64,000 nt of DNA, from NCBI RefSeq assembly GCF_042684665.1, contig NZ_JBHULY010000039.1, positions 186,001 to 250,000 of the forward strand. Reading direction: 5' to 3'. The translations under genes were made by a program, and so were the position numbers. Each line of letters starts with the position of its first letter. The stretch's first letter is position 1. Positions 1 through 7,691 of the stretch are shown here, piece by piece. Origin of the DNA: Jejuia rubra (GTDB taxonomy: Bacteria; Bacteroidota; Bacteroidia; Flavobacteriales; Flavobacteriaceae). The notes under the pieces are model-generated. The model was not told the origin of the DNA and ran no database searches. It was given only the letters and a program-made list of their open reading frames with translations.

Positions 1-35
1 TAATCAATAAATTTATCAATTTACATTATTTAAAA

Positions 36-55
36 TCGGACAAAACACCATCTCG
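36..55 (+). promoter_or_regulatory. Degenerate CAGGAYA-like element and -7 box upstream of first gene
   Basis: TCGGACA at 36 and CACCATC at 46 keep the 10-bp period but match the consensus at 5 and 4 of 7 positions. The string CGGACAAAACA resembles the copy at 25998 (AGGACAAAACA). TACTTTCG at 68-75 is close to the TAnnTTTG -7 box. Box 2 begins 50 bp before the start codon at 96. The weakest copy listed. Confidence 0.28.
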
Positions 56-95
56 GGCGCAAAATGCTACTTTCGGCGAGATAACTTCTAATTAA

Positions 96-1070
96 ATGGC
101 TTTAAAAAATATCAATTGGGGAATTGTTGGTTGTGGTGATGTTGCGGAAATTAAAAGTGGTCCTGCTTTTCAAAAGGTAGAGAACTCGTCTTTAATTAGC
201 GTCATGCGTCGAAATGAGGAAAAAGTAAAGGATTTTGCCGCGCGACATCATGTACCAAATTATACAACGAGTGCTTCAGAGTTAATTAACGATAAAAAGG
301 TGAATGCTGTATATATAGCAACTCCGCCTTCTTCACACTTAAACTATACAAAACAAGCTATTCAGGCCGGTAAAAATGTGTACTTAGAAAAACCTATGGT
401 ACTAAATAGTAAGGAGGCCGATGAGCTTTTAGGGATAGTGAGCCAAAGCAATGTAAAGGTTACCGTAGCGCATTATCGTAGAAATTTACCTTTGTTTATC
501 AAGGTTAAGGAATTGTTAGAAGCCAATGTAATTGGAAAAGTATCCTTAGCAGAAATTGATATTGCACAATCTCGAAACGCAAGTTTAATAGCCAAAACCG
601 ATGAAAATTGGCGGTTAAATCCTGAAATTTCGGGTGGTGGTTATTTTCATGATATTGCACCGCATCAAATAGATTTAATGTATCATTATTTTGGTGAAGT
701 TGCCAAAATATCAAAGGGCAACGTTTTAAGTAGTGTTTCTTCAAATGATGTGGTTATAGGTGAAGTGGAATTTAAAAACGGCGTTCAATTTAAAGGCAGT
801 TGGAATTTTGCAGCTTCCGAAGATAGTGATAGATGTACTATTACAGGCAAAAAGGGCACTATTACGCTTTCTTTTTATAGCGATGAAATTAGCGTTGAAA
901 CCAACAACAACAAAATCGAAACTTTTAGGTTTAAAAACCCTAAACATGTACAGCAACCTATGATAGAACAGGTTGTTGGTTATTTTTTAGGAGAAAGCGA
1001 AAATCCATGCCCAGTGGGAGAGGCCGCAGTAGTGACTAAAATTATGGATACCTTTTGTGGAATTGAGTAG
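96..1070 (+). CDS. Gfo/Idh/MocA family oxidoreductase
   Basis: A 324-aa soluble NAD(P)-dependent sugar dehydrogenase or related enzyme. A Rossmann dinucleotide motif (GIVGCGDVA, residues 9-17) opens the protein. The family's EKP motif is at 98-100, where Lys99 is the usual catalytic lysine, and a substrate-site histidine segment (GGYFHDIAPH, 181-190) follows. There is no signal peptide, so it should act in the cytoplasm. It is the first gene of a tight group: the GH43 gene starts 4 bp after its stop. Family members oxidise, epimerise or open sugars, including 3-keto-glycoside chemistry; the exact substrate cannot be read from the sequence. By context it probably handles a monosaccharide or uronate released from the polysaccharide. 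The family assignment is secure, the reaction is not. Confidence 0.9.
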   Translation: MALKNINWGIVGCGDVAEIKSGPAFQKVENSSLISVMRRNEEKVKDFAARHHVPNYTTSASELINDKKVNAVYIATPPSSHLNYTKQAIQAGKNVYLEKPMVLNSKEADELLGIVSQSNVKVTVAHYRRNLPLFIKVKELLEANVIGKVSLAEIDIAQSRNASLIAKTDENWRLNPEISGGGYFHDIAPHQIDLMYHYFGEVAKISKGNVLSSVSSNDVVIGEVEFKNGVQFKGSWNFAASEDSDRCTITGKKGTITLSFYSDEISVETNNNKIETFRFKNPKHVQQPMIEQVVGYFLGESENPCPVGEAAVVTKIMDTFCGIE

Positions 1071-1073
1071 TTT

Positions 1074-2423
1074 ATGAAAGTAAATTCTAAAATTTCAAAA
1101 ATTTTAATGATTGCGATGATAAGTTTTGTATCATCAATTTTTGCTCAAAACCCTATTGTGCAGAATGTAGGATTGAACGATCCACATATTCATATTTTTA
1201 ATGACACTGCTTATGTTTATGCTTCGCATGACACATCTATTGAAAATGACAAATTTATCATGGAAGACTGGTGGGTGTGGTCTTCCCCAGATTTGGTAAA
1301 TTGGACCAAACGCAGTGTTTTAAGTCCGAAAGACACCTATATCGGTAAAGCGTTTTCAAGATGTTGGGCCACTGATGCGGCCTATAGAAATGGGAAGTAT
1401 TACTTTTATTTTTCCGAAGGAAACGAACAAACAGGTGTGGTAGTGGGTGATACTCCTGTTGGTCCGTGGAAAGACGTATTGGGAAGGCCATTGTTAACTT
1501 CAGATTTGACGCCTACTCACGAATATGATATGGCCGTTTTTGAAGATAACGGAGAACATTATATCATCTTTGGTGTTTGGGATTATTATATTGCTAAACT
1601 GAATGACGATATGATCAGTCTGGCCGAAACACCGAAGAAAATCGAAATTAATAATCCACGAGGACCGTATAACCCAGATGGGAACAACAAAAAAATGCCA
1701 ACGGACGATAAGCCGTTTTTGCACAAATACAATGGAAAATATTATTTATCTTGGGGTTGCTTTTATGCCATGTCAGATAATCTTTATGGGCCTTATGATT
1801 ATAAAGATTCGGTCATAAAAGAAACGAGTTTTGCTGAAGGTTTTGAAGCACCTACATGGCCTAACGGATTTTTACAAGGTCGTCACGGCTCGTTTTTTGA
1901 GTGGCATAATCAATGGTACTATGTATATTGCGATATCAGTCAAACAGGAAATCGTTATTTTAGGGACAGCTTTATCAGCTATGTACATTACAGGGATAGT
2001 GGCGAAATGGCCACAATACGGGTAGATGGTATTGGAGTAGGTAATTATGATGGCGATATGAGTATTGAGGCAGAGGATTATTTTAAAGCCGAAGACATCA
2101 AAAAAGTTGAAAACACTTTGGGAGGGTTTTCAATTCAACCAATGGCAGATCAAAGTTATGTAGTTTACCCCAATGTGAAAGGGTTGGATGATAAAACTAT
2201 TTTAGAATTGGAAGTGCTAGCAAGTGAAGCTAGTACAATTGAACTAAGAGATACTAATGCTACTGGTAGATTATTAGCGACATTAGAAATACCCAAAAAT
2301 GATATTTATACTTTTCAAAAAAGACAATTTGAGATTAAAAACTTAAGCGATGACATTACTATTTGTTTGGTGTTCAGAGGTGAAGCATCTGTAATGTTAA
2401 ACCGTTTTCAATTTAAAAACTAA
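1074..2423 (+). CDS. Secreted GH43-like glycoside hydrolase with C-terminal binding domain
   Basis: A 449-aa exported enzyme with a Sec signal peptide ending near residue 24 (SSIFAQ). The five-bladed propeller start of GH43 is visible in NDPHIHIFNDTAYVYASHD, where Asp36 is the likely general base; a later glutamate in FAEGFEAPTW is a candidate acid. Residues about 320-449 form a beta-rich region that looks like a CBM6-type binding domain. GH43 enzymes typically remove arabinose, xylose or galactose. Lying next to GH3 and GH105 in a ulvan-type locus, a beta-xylosidase-like role is plausible but inferred. It sits 4 bp after the oxidoreductase and 24 bp before GH3, so co-transcription is likely. 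The precise GH43 subfamily, or a neighbouring five-bladed propeller family, cannot be settled here. Confidence 0.82.
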   Translation: MKVNSKISKILMIAMISFVSSIFAQNPIVQNVGLNDPHIHIFNDTAYVYASHDTSIENDKFIMEDWWVWSSPDLVNWTKRSVLSPKDTYIGKAFSRCWATDAAYRNGKYYFYFSEGNEQTGVVVGDTPVGPWKDVLGRPLLTSDLTPTHEYDMAVFEDNGEHYIIFGVWDYYIAKLNDDMISLAETPKKIEINNPRGPYNPDGNNKKMPTDDKPFLHKYNGKYYLSWGCFYAMSDNLYGPYDYKDSVIKETSFAEGFEAPTWPNGFLQGRHGSFFEWHNQWYYVYCDISQTGNRYFRDSFISYVHYRDSGEMATIRVDGIGVGNYDGDMSIEAEDYFKAEDIKKVENTLGGFSIQPMADQSYVVYPNVKGLDDKTILELEVLASEASTIELRDTNATGRLLATLEIPKNDIYTFQKRQFEIKNLSDDITICLVFRGEASVMLNRFQFKN

Positions 2424-2447
2424 ACCAATTTAAACACTTAAAAACTA

Positions 2448-4709
2448 ATGAAGAAATTACTTTTTTTAACAGTACTCCTAATTCTGGCGTCTTGCAAGAC
2501 GGAAGACTCGAGTTCCAAAGATTATAAAGATGCATCATTATCGATTGACGAACGTGTAGAAGCATTGCTTCCAAAGTTGTCCATTGAAGAGAAAGTGGCG
2601 CAAATGCGAATTTTTCATGCCAATATTGGTACAAAACCCGATGCTAATGGCAAATTAAAACTTTCAGATCGAGTTATTAAAAAATTAAAGTTGGGTATTG
2701 CAGGAATTAAAAACCCTGGAGAGCATATTGATGCTGTAGCGGCAGCAAAAATGAATAACGAACTTCAAAAATATATTATTGAAAATAACCGGTGGGGTAT
2801 TCCAGCATTGTTCGTTACGGAATCCTATAATGGTGTAGATGCAGAAGGCTGTACTCGATTTGGACGCCCAATGACTTCTGCAGCATCTTTTAACCCAGAA
2901 TTGGTGCAACGCCAATGGGATATTGTAGGTAGAGAAGCAAGACTACGAGGGATGCATATGTGCCATTCACCTGAAGCGGATTTAGTGCGCGACCCAAGAT
3001 TCGGGCGAATGAGCGAGGCCTTTGGTGAAGACACGTATTTAACCACTCAAATGGTTAAAAACGCCGTTATTGGTGTGCAAGGTAATTATGAAGGTTTAGG
3101 TAATGGTACCCATATTGGTGCAGTTACAAAACATTTTGCAGCTTACGGACAAGTATTAGGTGGCTCCAACTTTGCAGCTATCGAAATTTCTCCAAGAACA
3201 TTAATTGACGAAATATACCCGCCTTTTGAAGCCGCGGTTAAGGAAGCTAAAACTTTAGGTATTATGGCCTCGCATGGTGATATAAATGGAGTGGCCTCTC
3301 ATGGTAATCCAGAGTTGCTTACCGGTGTTTTAAGAGACCAATGGTGGTTTGAAGGATATGTGGTTTCTGATTCAAACGATATTGCACGTTTGCACTATTT
3401 TATGAATGTGGCCGAAACCCCTGAGGATGCCGCACAAATGGGTTTGGAAGCAGGAATAGACATCGATTTATATGCGGAGGATTCTTATTCATATCTTCCG
3501 GAAATGGTAAAGAAAAACCCAGAACTTGAAAAATTAATTGATAGATCTGTAAGACGTGTCTTAAGAACAAAATTTATTTTAGGTCTCTTTGATAATCCTT
3601 ATATTAATATAGAAGATGTAGAGAAAGGAAACAGAGCAGAATCGTCTTTAGAATTAGCGAAAGAGTCAGATCTGGAGTCTATTATTCTTCTAAAAAACGA
3701 AGCTAATACGTTACCACTTGATGCTAAAAAACCGACTAAAATTGCGCTTTTAGGGCCTCTTGTAACAGAGAATACTAAAGCTATGTTTGAGTCTGTAGCA
3801 GGCGACAATATTAAATTTGTTGCAGAAAAAGGGTTTCATTTAACAGACGAAACAGGTGGTGAGCCAAAATTGTTGCCAAGAGATGGAAGGGCCTTAGATA
3901 AACTGGTATCCATTGCTAGAAGCTCTAATGTTGTTGTATTATTTATGGGAGGCGATGAGTTTACATCAAAAGAAGCTTTCTTTACCCATGCTTTAGGCGA
4001 TAGAGCCACGATAGATCCTGTGGGACCACAGGACGAATTGATTGAGCGCGTAAAAGCCTTAGGTAAACCAGTTATTGTGGTATTAAAGCATAGAAGAACG
4101 CTTTCTATTAATGCCATTGCGGAGCACGCCGATGCTATTCTGGATACTTGGGATTTAAGTGAGTTTGGAGACGAATCTACCGCAAGAATTATTTTTGGTG
4201 AAGTGTCGCCATCGGGTAAATCACCTGTCACTATTCCAAGGTCTATTGGGCAAATTCCATTTCATTATAGTATGAAGGAAATCAATTACAAGAAAGAATA
4301 CTTGTTCTTAGGTAAAGGACCATTGTATCCGTTTGGTCATGGTTTAAGCTATGGTGATTTTGAATATTCAGACATTTCAATTTCTAACGGAGAAATCACT
4401 CCAGATACGGAACTCGAGGTAAGTGTGAAGGTTACTAACAACGGAAGTATGAAAGCCAAGGAAGTGGTACAACTGTATATAAAGGACGAAATAGGGTCTG
4501 TTACAAGACCAGACAAAGAGCTTAAAGGATTCCAAAAGATTGAATTTAATGCAGGGGAAAGTAAAACGGTTTCATTCAAAATAACACCTAAAATGCTCGA
4601 GTTCACCCGTCTGGACATGCAAAAAGGACTAGAAGCCGGAGATTACACCGTTATGCTTGGTACCTCTTCAAAAGATTATTTAGAAACTAAATTTAAACTT
4701 GTAAAATAA
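2448..4709 (+). CDS. GH3 lipoprotein exo-glycosidase
   Basis: A 753-aa GH3 enzyme that removes terminal beta-linked sugars. The signal peptide has a lipobox (LASC, Cys16), so it should be a membrane lipoprotein. The N-terminal TIM-like domain carries the substrate-binding KHF (228-230) and the nucleophile in GYVVSD, Asp308. A second alpha/beta domain follows, then a C-terminal fibronectin III-like domain from about residue 640, the complete three-domain GH3 layout. Many GH3 enzymes of this size are beta-glucosidases or beta-xylosidases; in a ulvan-type locus beta-xylosidase is the natural guess, which is inference. Eight bases separate it from GH105, consistent with one operon. Confidence 0.92.
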   Translation: MKKLLFLTVLLILASCKTEDSSSKDYKDASLSIDERVEALLPKLSIEEKVAQMRIFHANIGTKPDANGKLKLSDRVIKKLKLGIAGIKNPGEHIDAVAAAKMNNELQKYIIENNRWGIPALFVTESYNGVDAEGCTRFGRPMTSAASFNPELVQRQWDIVGREARLRGMHMCHSPEADLVRDPRFGRMSEAFGEDTYLTTQMVKNAVIGVQGNYEGLGNGTHIGAVTKHFAAYGQVLGGSNFAAIEISPRTLIDEIYPPFEAAVKEAKTLGIMASHGDINGVASHGNPELLTGVLRDQWWFEGYVVSDSNDIARLHYFMNVAETPEDAAQMGLEAGIDIDLYAEDSYSYLPEMVKKNPELEKLIDRSVRRVLRTKFILGLFDNPYINIEDVEKGNRAESSLELAKESDLESIILLKNEANTLPLDAKKPTKIALLGPLVTENTKAMFESVAGDNIKFVAEKGFHLTDETGGEPKLLPRDGRALDKLVSIARSSNVVVLFMGGDEFTSKEAFFTHALGDRATIDPVGPQDELIERVKALGKPVIVVLKHRRTLSINAIAEHADAILDTWDLSEFGDESTARIIFGEVSPSGKSPVTIPRSIGQIPFHYSMKEINYKKEYLFLGKGPLYPFGHGLSYGDFEYSDISISNGEITPDTELEVSVKVTNNGSMKAKEVVQLYIKDEIGSVTRPDKELKGFQKIEFNAGESKTVSFKITPKMLEFTRLDMQKGLEAGDYTVMLGTSSKDYLETKFKLVK

Positions 4710-4716
4710 AAACACC

Positions 4717-5844
4717 ATGAGTAAATCCATTGTAACACTAATAGCGGTTATGCTATTGTTCAACTGTTCCGCTGCACAAAAAGTAGCAGAAGTACAGTCT
4801 ATAAATAAAGAGGAGGTAAAGGCCTCTATGATTAAGGCTCTGGAATGGCAGGAAGCACATCCTATTTTTGCTTTAGCACCAACAGATTGGACGGCAGGAG
4901 CCTATTATGTAGGGGTTGCAAGAGCCCACAAGACCACCAAAGATATGATGTACATGGCCGCCCTAAAAAATCAAGCCTATTGGAACAATTGGCAAACATA
5001 TACTCGTTTACATCATGCTGATGATGTTGCTATCTCATATAGCTATATATATATTGATAGAAATGAGAACAGAAGAAATTTTGTTGACTTAGAGCCTACT
5101 AAAAAATTCTTAGATGCACATTTATACGAAGATGATAATTGGAAAGCAGGGACAGATAAAACTAAGTATGGTAGAACTATTTTATGGTGGTGGTGTGATG
5201 CACTTTTTATGGCACCTCCTGTGTTAAACTTGTATGCGAAACACACAAACCAGCCTAAATACTTAGACGATATGCATAAGTTTTACATGCAAACCTACAA
5301 TCAATTGTATGATGAAGAGGAGCAGTTGTTTGCCAGGGACATGCGTTTTGTGTGGGAAGGTAACGACAACCCTACTAAAGAGCCTAATGGTAAAAAAGTA
5401 TTTTGGTCTAGAGGCAATGGTTGGGTAATTGCAGGTTTAGCTTTGATTTTGGATGATATGCCAGCCGATTATGAACATCGTCCATTTTATGAGAAACTAT
5501 ACAAGGAAATTGCTGATAAAATGTTGAAAATTCAGCCAGAGGATGGATTATGGCGTACAAGCTTATTGTGTCCAGAAACTTATGATCACGGAGAGGTGAG
5601 TGGTAGCGGTTTCCATACTTTTGCTTTAGCATGGGGCATCAACAATGGTTTAGTAGATAAAAAGCATACCCCAGCGGTAAAAAAGGCTTGGAATGCAATA
5701 GCCGCTTGTCAGCACGAAGATGGTCGTGTAGGTTGGGTGCAAAATATTGGAGCTTTCCCAGAGCCAGCATCTGCAGATTCTTGGCAAAATTTTGGCACAG
5801 GTGCTTTTTTAATGGCAGGAAGCGAGGTTTTAAAATTAGACTAA
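4717..5844 (+). CDS. GH105 unsaturated uronyl hydrolase
   Basis: A 375-aa (alpha/alpha)6-barrel enzyme of the GH105/GH88 type. The family hydrates and cleaves the 4,5-unsaturated uronic acid that polysaccharide lyases leave at the non-reducing end. The WWWCDALFM segment holds the likely catalytic Asp161, and LHHADD (99-103) and HGEVSGSGFH are further family-like active-site segments. The N-terminus is an export signal with Cys17 (LLFNC), possibly a lipobox though not an ideal one. It is the expected partner of the lyases at 14008-25927. It ends the first gene group and is followed by a hairpin terminator 19 bp downstream. GH105 rather than GH88 is chosen from length and motif layout. Confidence 0.9.
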   Translation: MSKSIVTLIAVMLLFNCSAAQKVAEVQSINKEEVKASMIKALEWQEAHPIFALAPTDWTAGAYYVGVARAHKTTKDMMYMAALKNQAYWNNWQTYTRLHHADDVAISYSYIYIDRNENRRNFVDLEPTKKFLDAHLYEDDNWKAGTDKTKYGRTILWWWCDALFMAPPVLNLYAKHTNQPKYLDDMHKFYMQTYNQLYDEEEQLFARDMRFVWEGNDNPTKEPNGKKVFWSRGNGWVIAGLALILDDMPADYEHRPFYEKLYKEIADKMLKIQPEDGLWRTSLLCPETYDHGEVSGSGFHTFALAWGINNGLVDKKHTPAVKKAWNAIAACQHEDGRVGWVQNIGAFPEPASADSWQNFGTGAFLMAGSEVLKLD

Positions 5845-5862
5845 ACTCAAAAACAAAAACAC

Positions 5863-5897
5863 AAAAAAGGATATTAATTTAATTATTATCCTTTTTT
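5863..5897. terminator. Rho-independent terminator-like hairpin after GH105
   Basis: AAAAAAGGATA (5863-5873) is the exact reverse complement of TATCCTTTTTT (5887-5897), an 11-bp stem around a 13-nt AT-rich loop with U-rich 3' side. The A-rich left arm makes it potentially bidirectional, but there is no minus-strand gene to terminate. It ends only 19 nt before the start codon of the next sulfatase, so it could also attenuate read-through into that gene. Confidence 0.75.
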
Positions 5898-5916
5898 GTT
5901 TTTTGGCAGTTACACT

Positions 5917-7662
5917 ATGAGATTTTTTCAAGTATTATTAATAGTATCCGCCGGTTTATTGGGTTGTCAGTCAAAAGATAAATCCAAGGCATCAATCGAG
6001 GATAAATCAAATTTAGAGCTTTCAAAACGCCCAAACATTTTATGGTTTGTAACCGAAGACATGGGTGCCTATATTACGCCCTTTGGGGATTCCACAGTAG
6101 CCACTCCCAACTTAAGTAAGCTGGCAAGCGAAGGCGTAATTTATCCTAATCTATATTCAACCTCAGGGGTTTGTGCACCAAGTAGGGCCGCCATTGCAAC
6201 GGGGATGTACCCATCAAGTATTGGTGCTAATCACATGCGTGTCAATTCTTATAATGATGAAATTGGGATACCAAAATATGAAGCTGTACCACCCTCAGAA
6301 GTAAAAATGATAAGTGAGTGGTTAAGACAAGCGGGGTATTATTGCACCAACAATTACAAAACGGATTATCAGTTTAAAGAGCCTGTTACGGCATGGGATG
6401 AGAGCAGTCCCTATGCACACTGGCGCAATAGAAAGGATAATCAACCATTTTTTGCAGTTTTTAATTTTACGGAAACCCACGAGTCCGGCTTATTTGAACC
6501 TTATGGCTTTAGGCAAATAGAAACCAGACATTACCATTCTGGAGATAGAAGTTACAGTTGGAAAAACAAAGGGGCGAATCACGCCAAAAATCGTACAGAT
6601 GAAGATGCAACAAAACAGCATTTACCAAAAGATACCGAATTTAACATACCGCCATATCTTCCAGATACTGATGCCGTAAAACGCGATATGTGGAAGCTTT
6701 ATAATAATATCGCTGAAATGGATAGCCAAGTAGGTGCCGTACTGAAGCAGTTAGAGGATGATGGATTATTGGAAAATACGATTATATGCTTCTATGGAGA
6801 TCACGGGGGGCCGTTACCGCGGGAAAAACGTTTAATCTACGATTCTGGTTTAAATACCCCGATGATCATTCGTTTTCCTAATAAAATGAAAGCAGGTACA
6901 AAGGATGACCAATTAATCAGTTTTATAGATTTTGCTCCCACCTTATTGTCAATTATAGGGGAAGCACCCAGAACATACATGCAAGGTCAAGCCTTTTTAG
7001 GAAAACATAAAGTTGAAAAGCGGAAATACATCCACGCCGCCGCCGACAGGTTTGATGGGTTTACGGACGCCATAAGAGCCGTTAGGGATAGTCGCTTTAA
7101 ATACATCCGCAATTACCGGCCAGAACAAGGCTACTATTTGCCAGTGGCTTATAGGGAAAAAATACCAACCATGCAGGAATTGTTAAGATTGAAGGCCGAA
7201 GGTAAATTAAACGATGTCCAGATGCAATGGTTTAGGGAGCAAAAGCCAAAAGAAGAATTATTTGATTGTGCAGTTGACCCCAATGAACTGAACAATCTGG
7301 CAGACAAACCAGAATATCAAGAAAAGCTGAACGAACTCAGTGCTGAAATGGATCGATGGTTGAGTGCAATTGGGGACGAACCAAATCTTGACGAGGCTAA
7401 ATTAGTTGAAAAACTTTGGTCTGGTAAAGACACCAAGCCCGTAACATCGCACCCCATTATTAATGCTAAAGATGGTTTGGTGCAAGTAACTTGTGAGACC
7501 GAAGGTGCTTCTATTGGCTATAAAATTATGGGTCAGGACGGCAACACACCACAATCGTGGGAGGTGTATCAGGGGCCGATACAACTGCCCGAAGGATCTA
7601 AATTAATGGTTCAAGCACATCGTATAGGTTTTGCGCCAAGCGATGTTGTTGAGTATAACTAA
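5917..7662 (+). CDS. S1 sulfatase lipoprotein with C-terminal chitobiase-like domain
   Basis: A formylglycine-dependent sulfatase that hydrolyses sulfate esters on sugars. I place the start at the ATG at 5917 because it gives a compact lipoprotein signal (lipobox LLGC, Cys17); an in-frame TTG at 5896 would overlap the terminator hairpin. The N-terminus has the metal-binding segment ILWFVTEDMG, and the catalytic motif CAPSR begins at Cys86, the residue converted to formylglycine. A second metal site is in FYGDHGG. Overall it resembles the heparan-N-sulfatase-like part of S1, though the subfamily needs a profile search. After about residue 500 an extra beta domain (PVTSHPIINAKDG to the end) resembles the chitobiase/hexosaminidase C-terminal domain. 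GH2 follows 29 bp later. Confidence 0.9.
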   Translation: MRFFQVLLIVSAGLLGCQSKDKSKASIEDKSNLELSKRPNILWFVTEDMGAYITPFGDSTVATPNLSKLASEGVIYPNLYSTSGVCAPSRAAIATGMYPSSIGANHMRVNSYNDEIGIPKYEAVPPSEVKMISEWLRQAGYYCTNNYKTDYQFKEPVTAWDESSPYAHWRNRKDNQPFFAVFNFTETHESGLFEPYGFRQIETRHYHSGDRSYSWKNKGANHAKNRTDEDATKQHLPKDTEFNIPPYLPDTDAVKRDMWKLYNNIAEMDSQVGAVLKQLEDDGLLENTIICFYGDHGGPLPREKRLIYDSGLNTPMIIRFPNKMKAGTKDDQLISFIDFAPTLLSIIGEAPRTYMQGQAFLGKHKVEKRKYIHAAADRFDGFTDAIRAVRDSRFKYIRNYRPEQGYYLPVAYREKIPTMQELLRLKAEGKLNDVQMQWFREQKPKEELFDCAVDPNELNNLADKPEYQEKLNELSAEMDRWLSAIGDEPNLDEAKLVEKLWSGKDTKPVTSHPIINAKDGLVQVTCETEGASIGYKIMGQDGNTPQSWEVYQGPIQLPEGSKLMVQAHRIGFAPSDVVEYN

Positions 7663-7691
7663 GATAATATTTAAGAAATAGACTAAACTAA

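Noticed and set aside
1..95. Tail of an upstream gene at the window's left edge
   Set aside because: No frame reads convincingly; it looks like an intergenic promoter region of the first gene.
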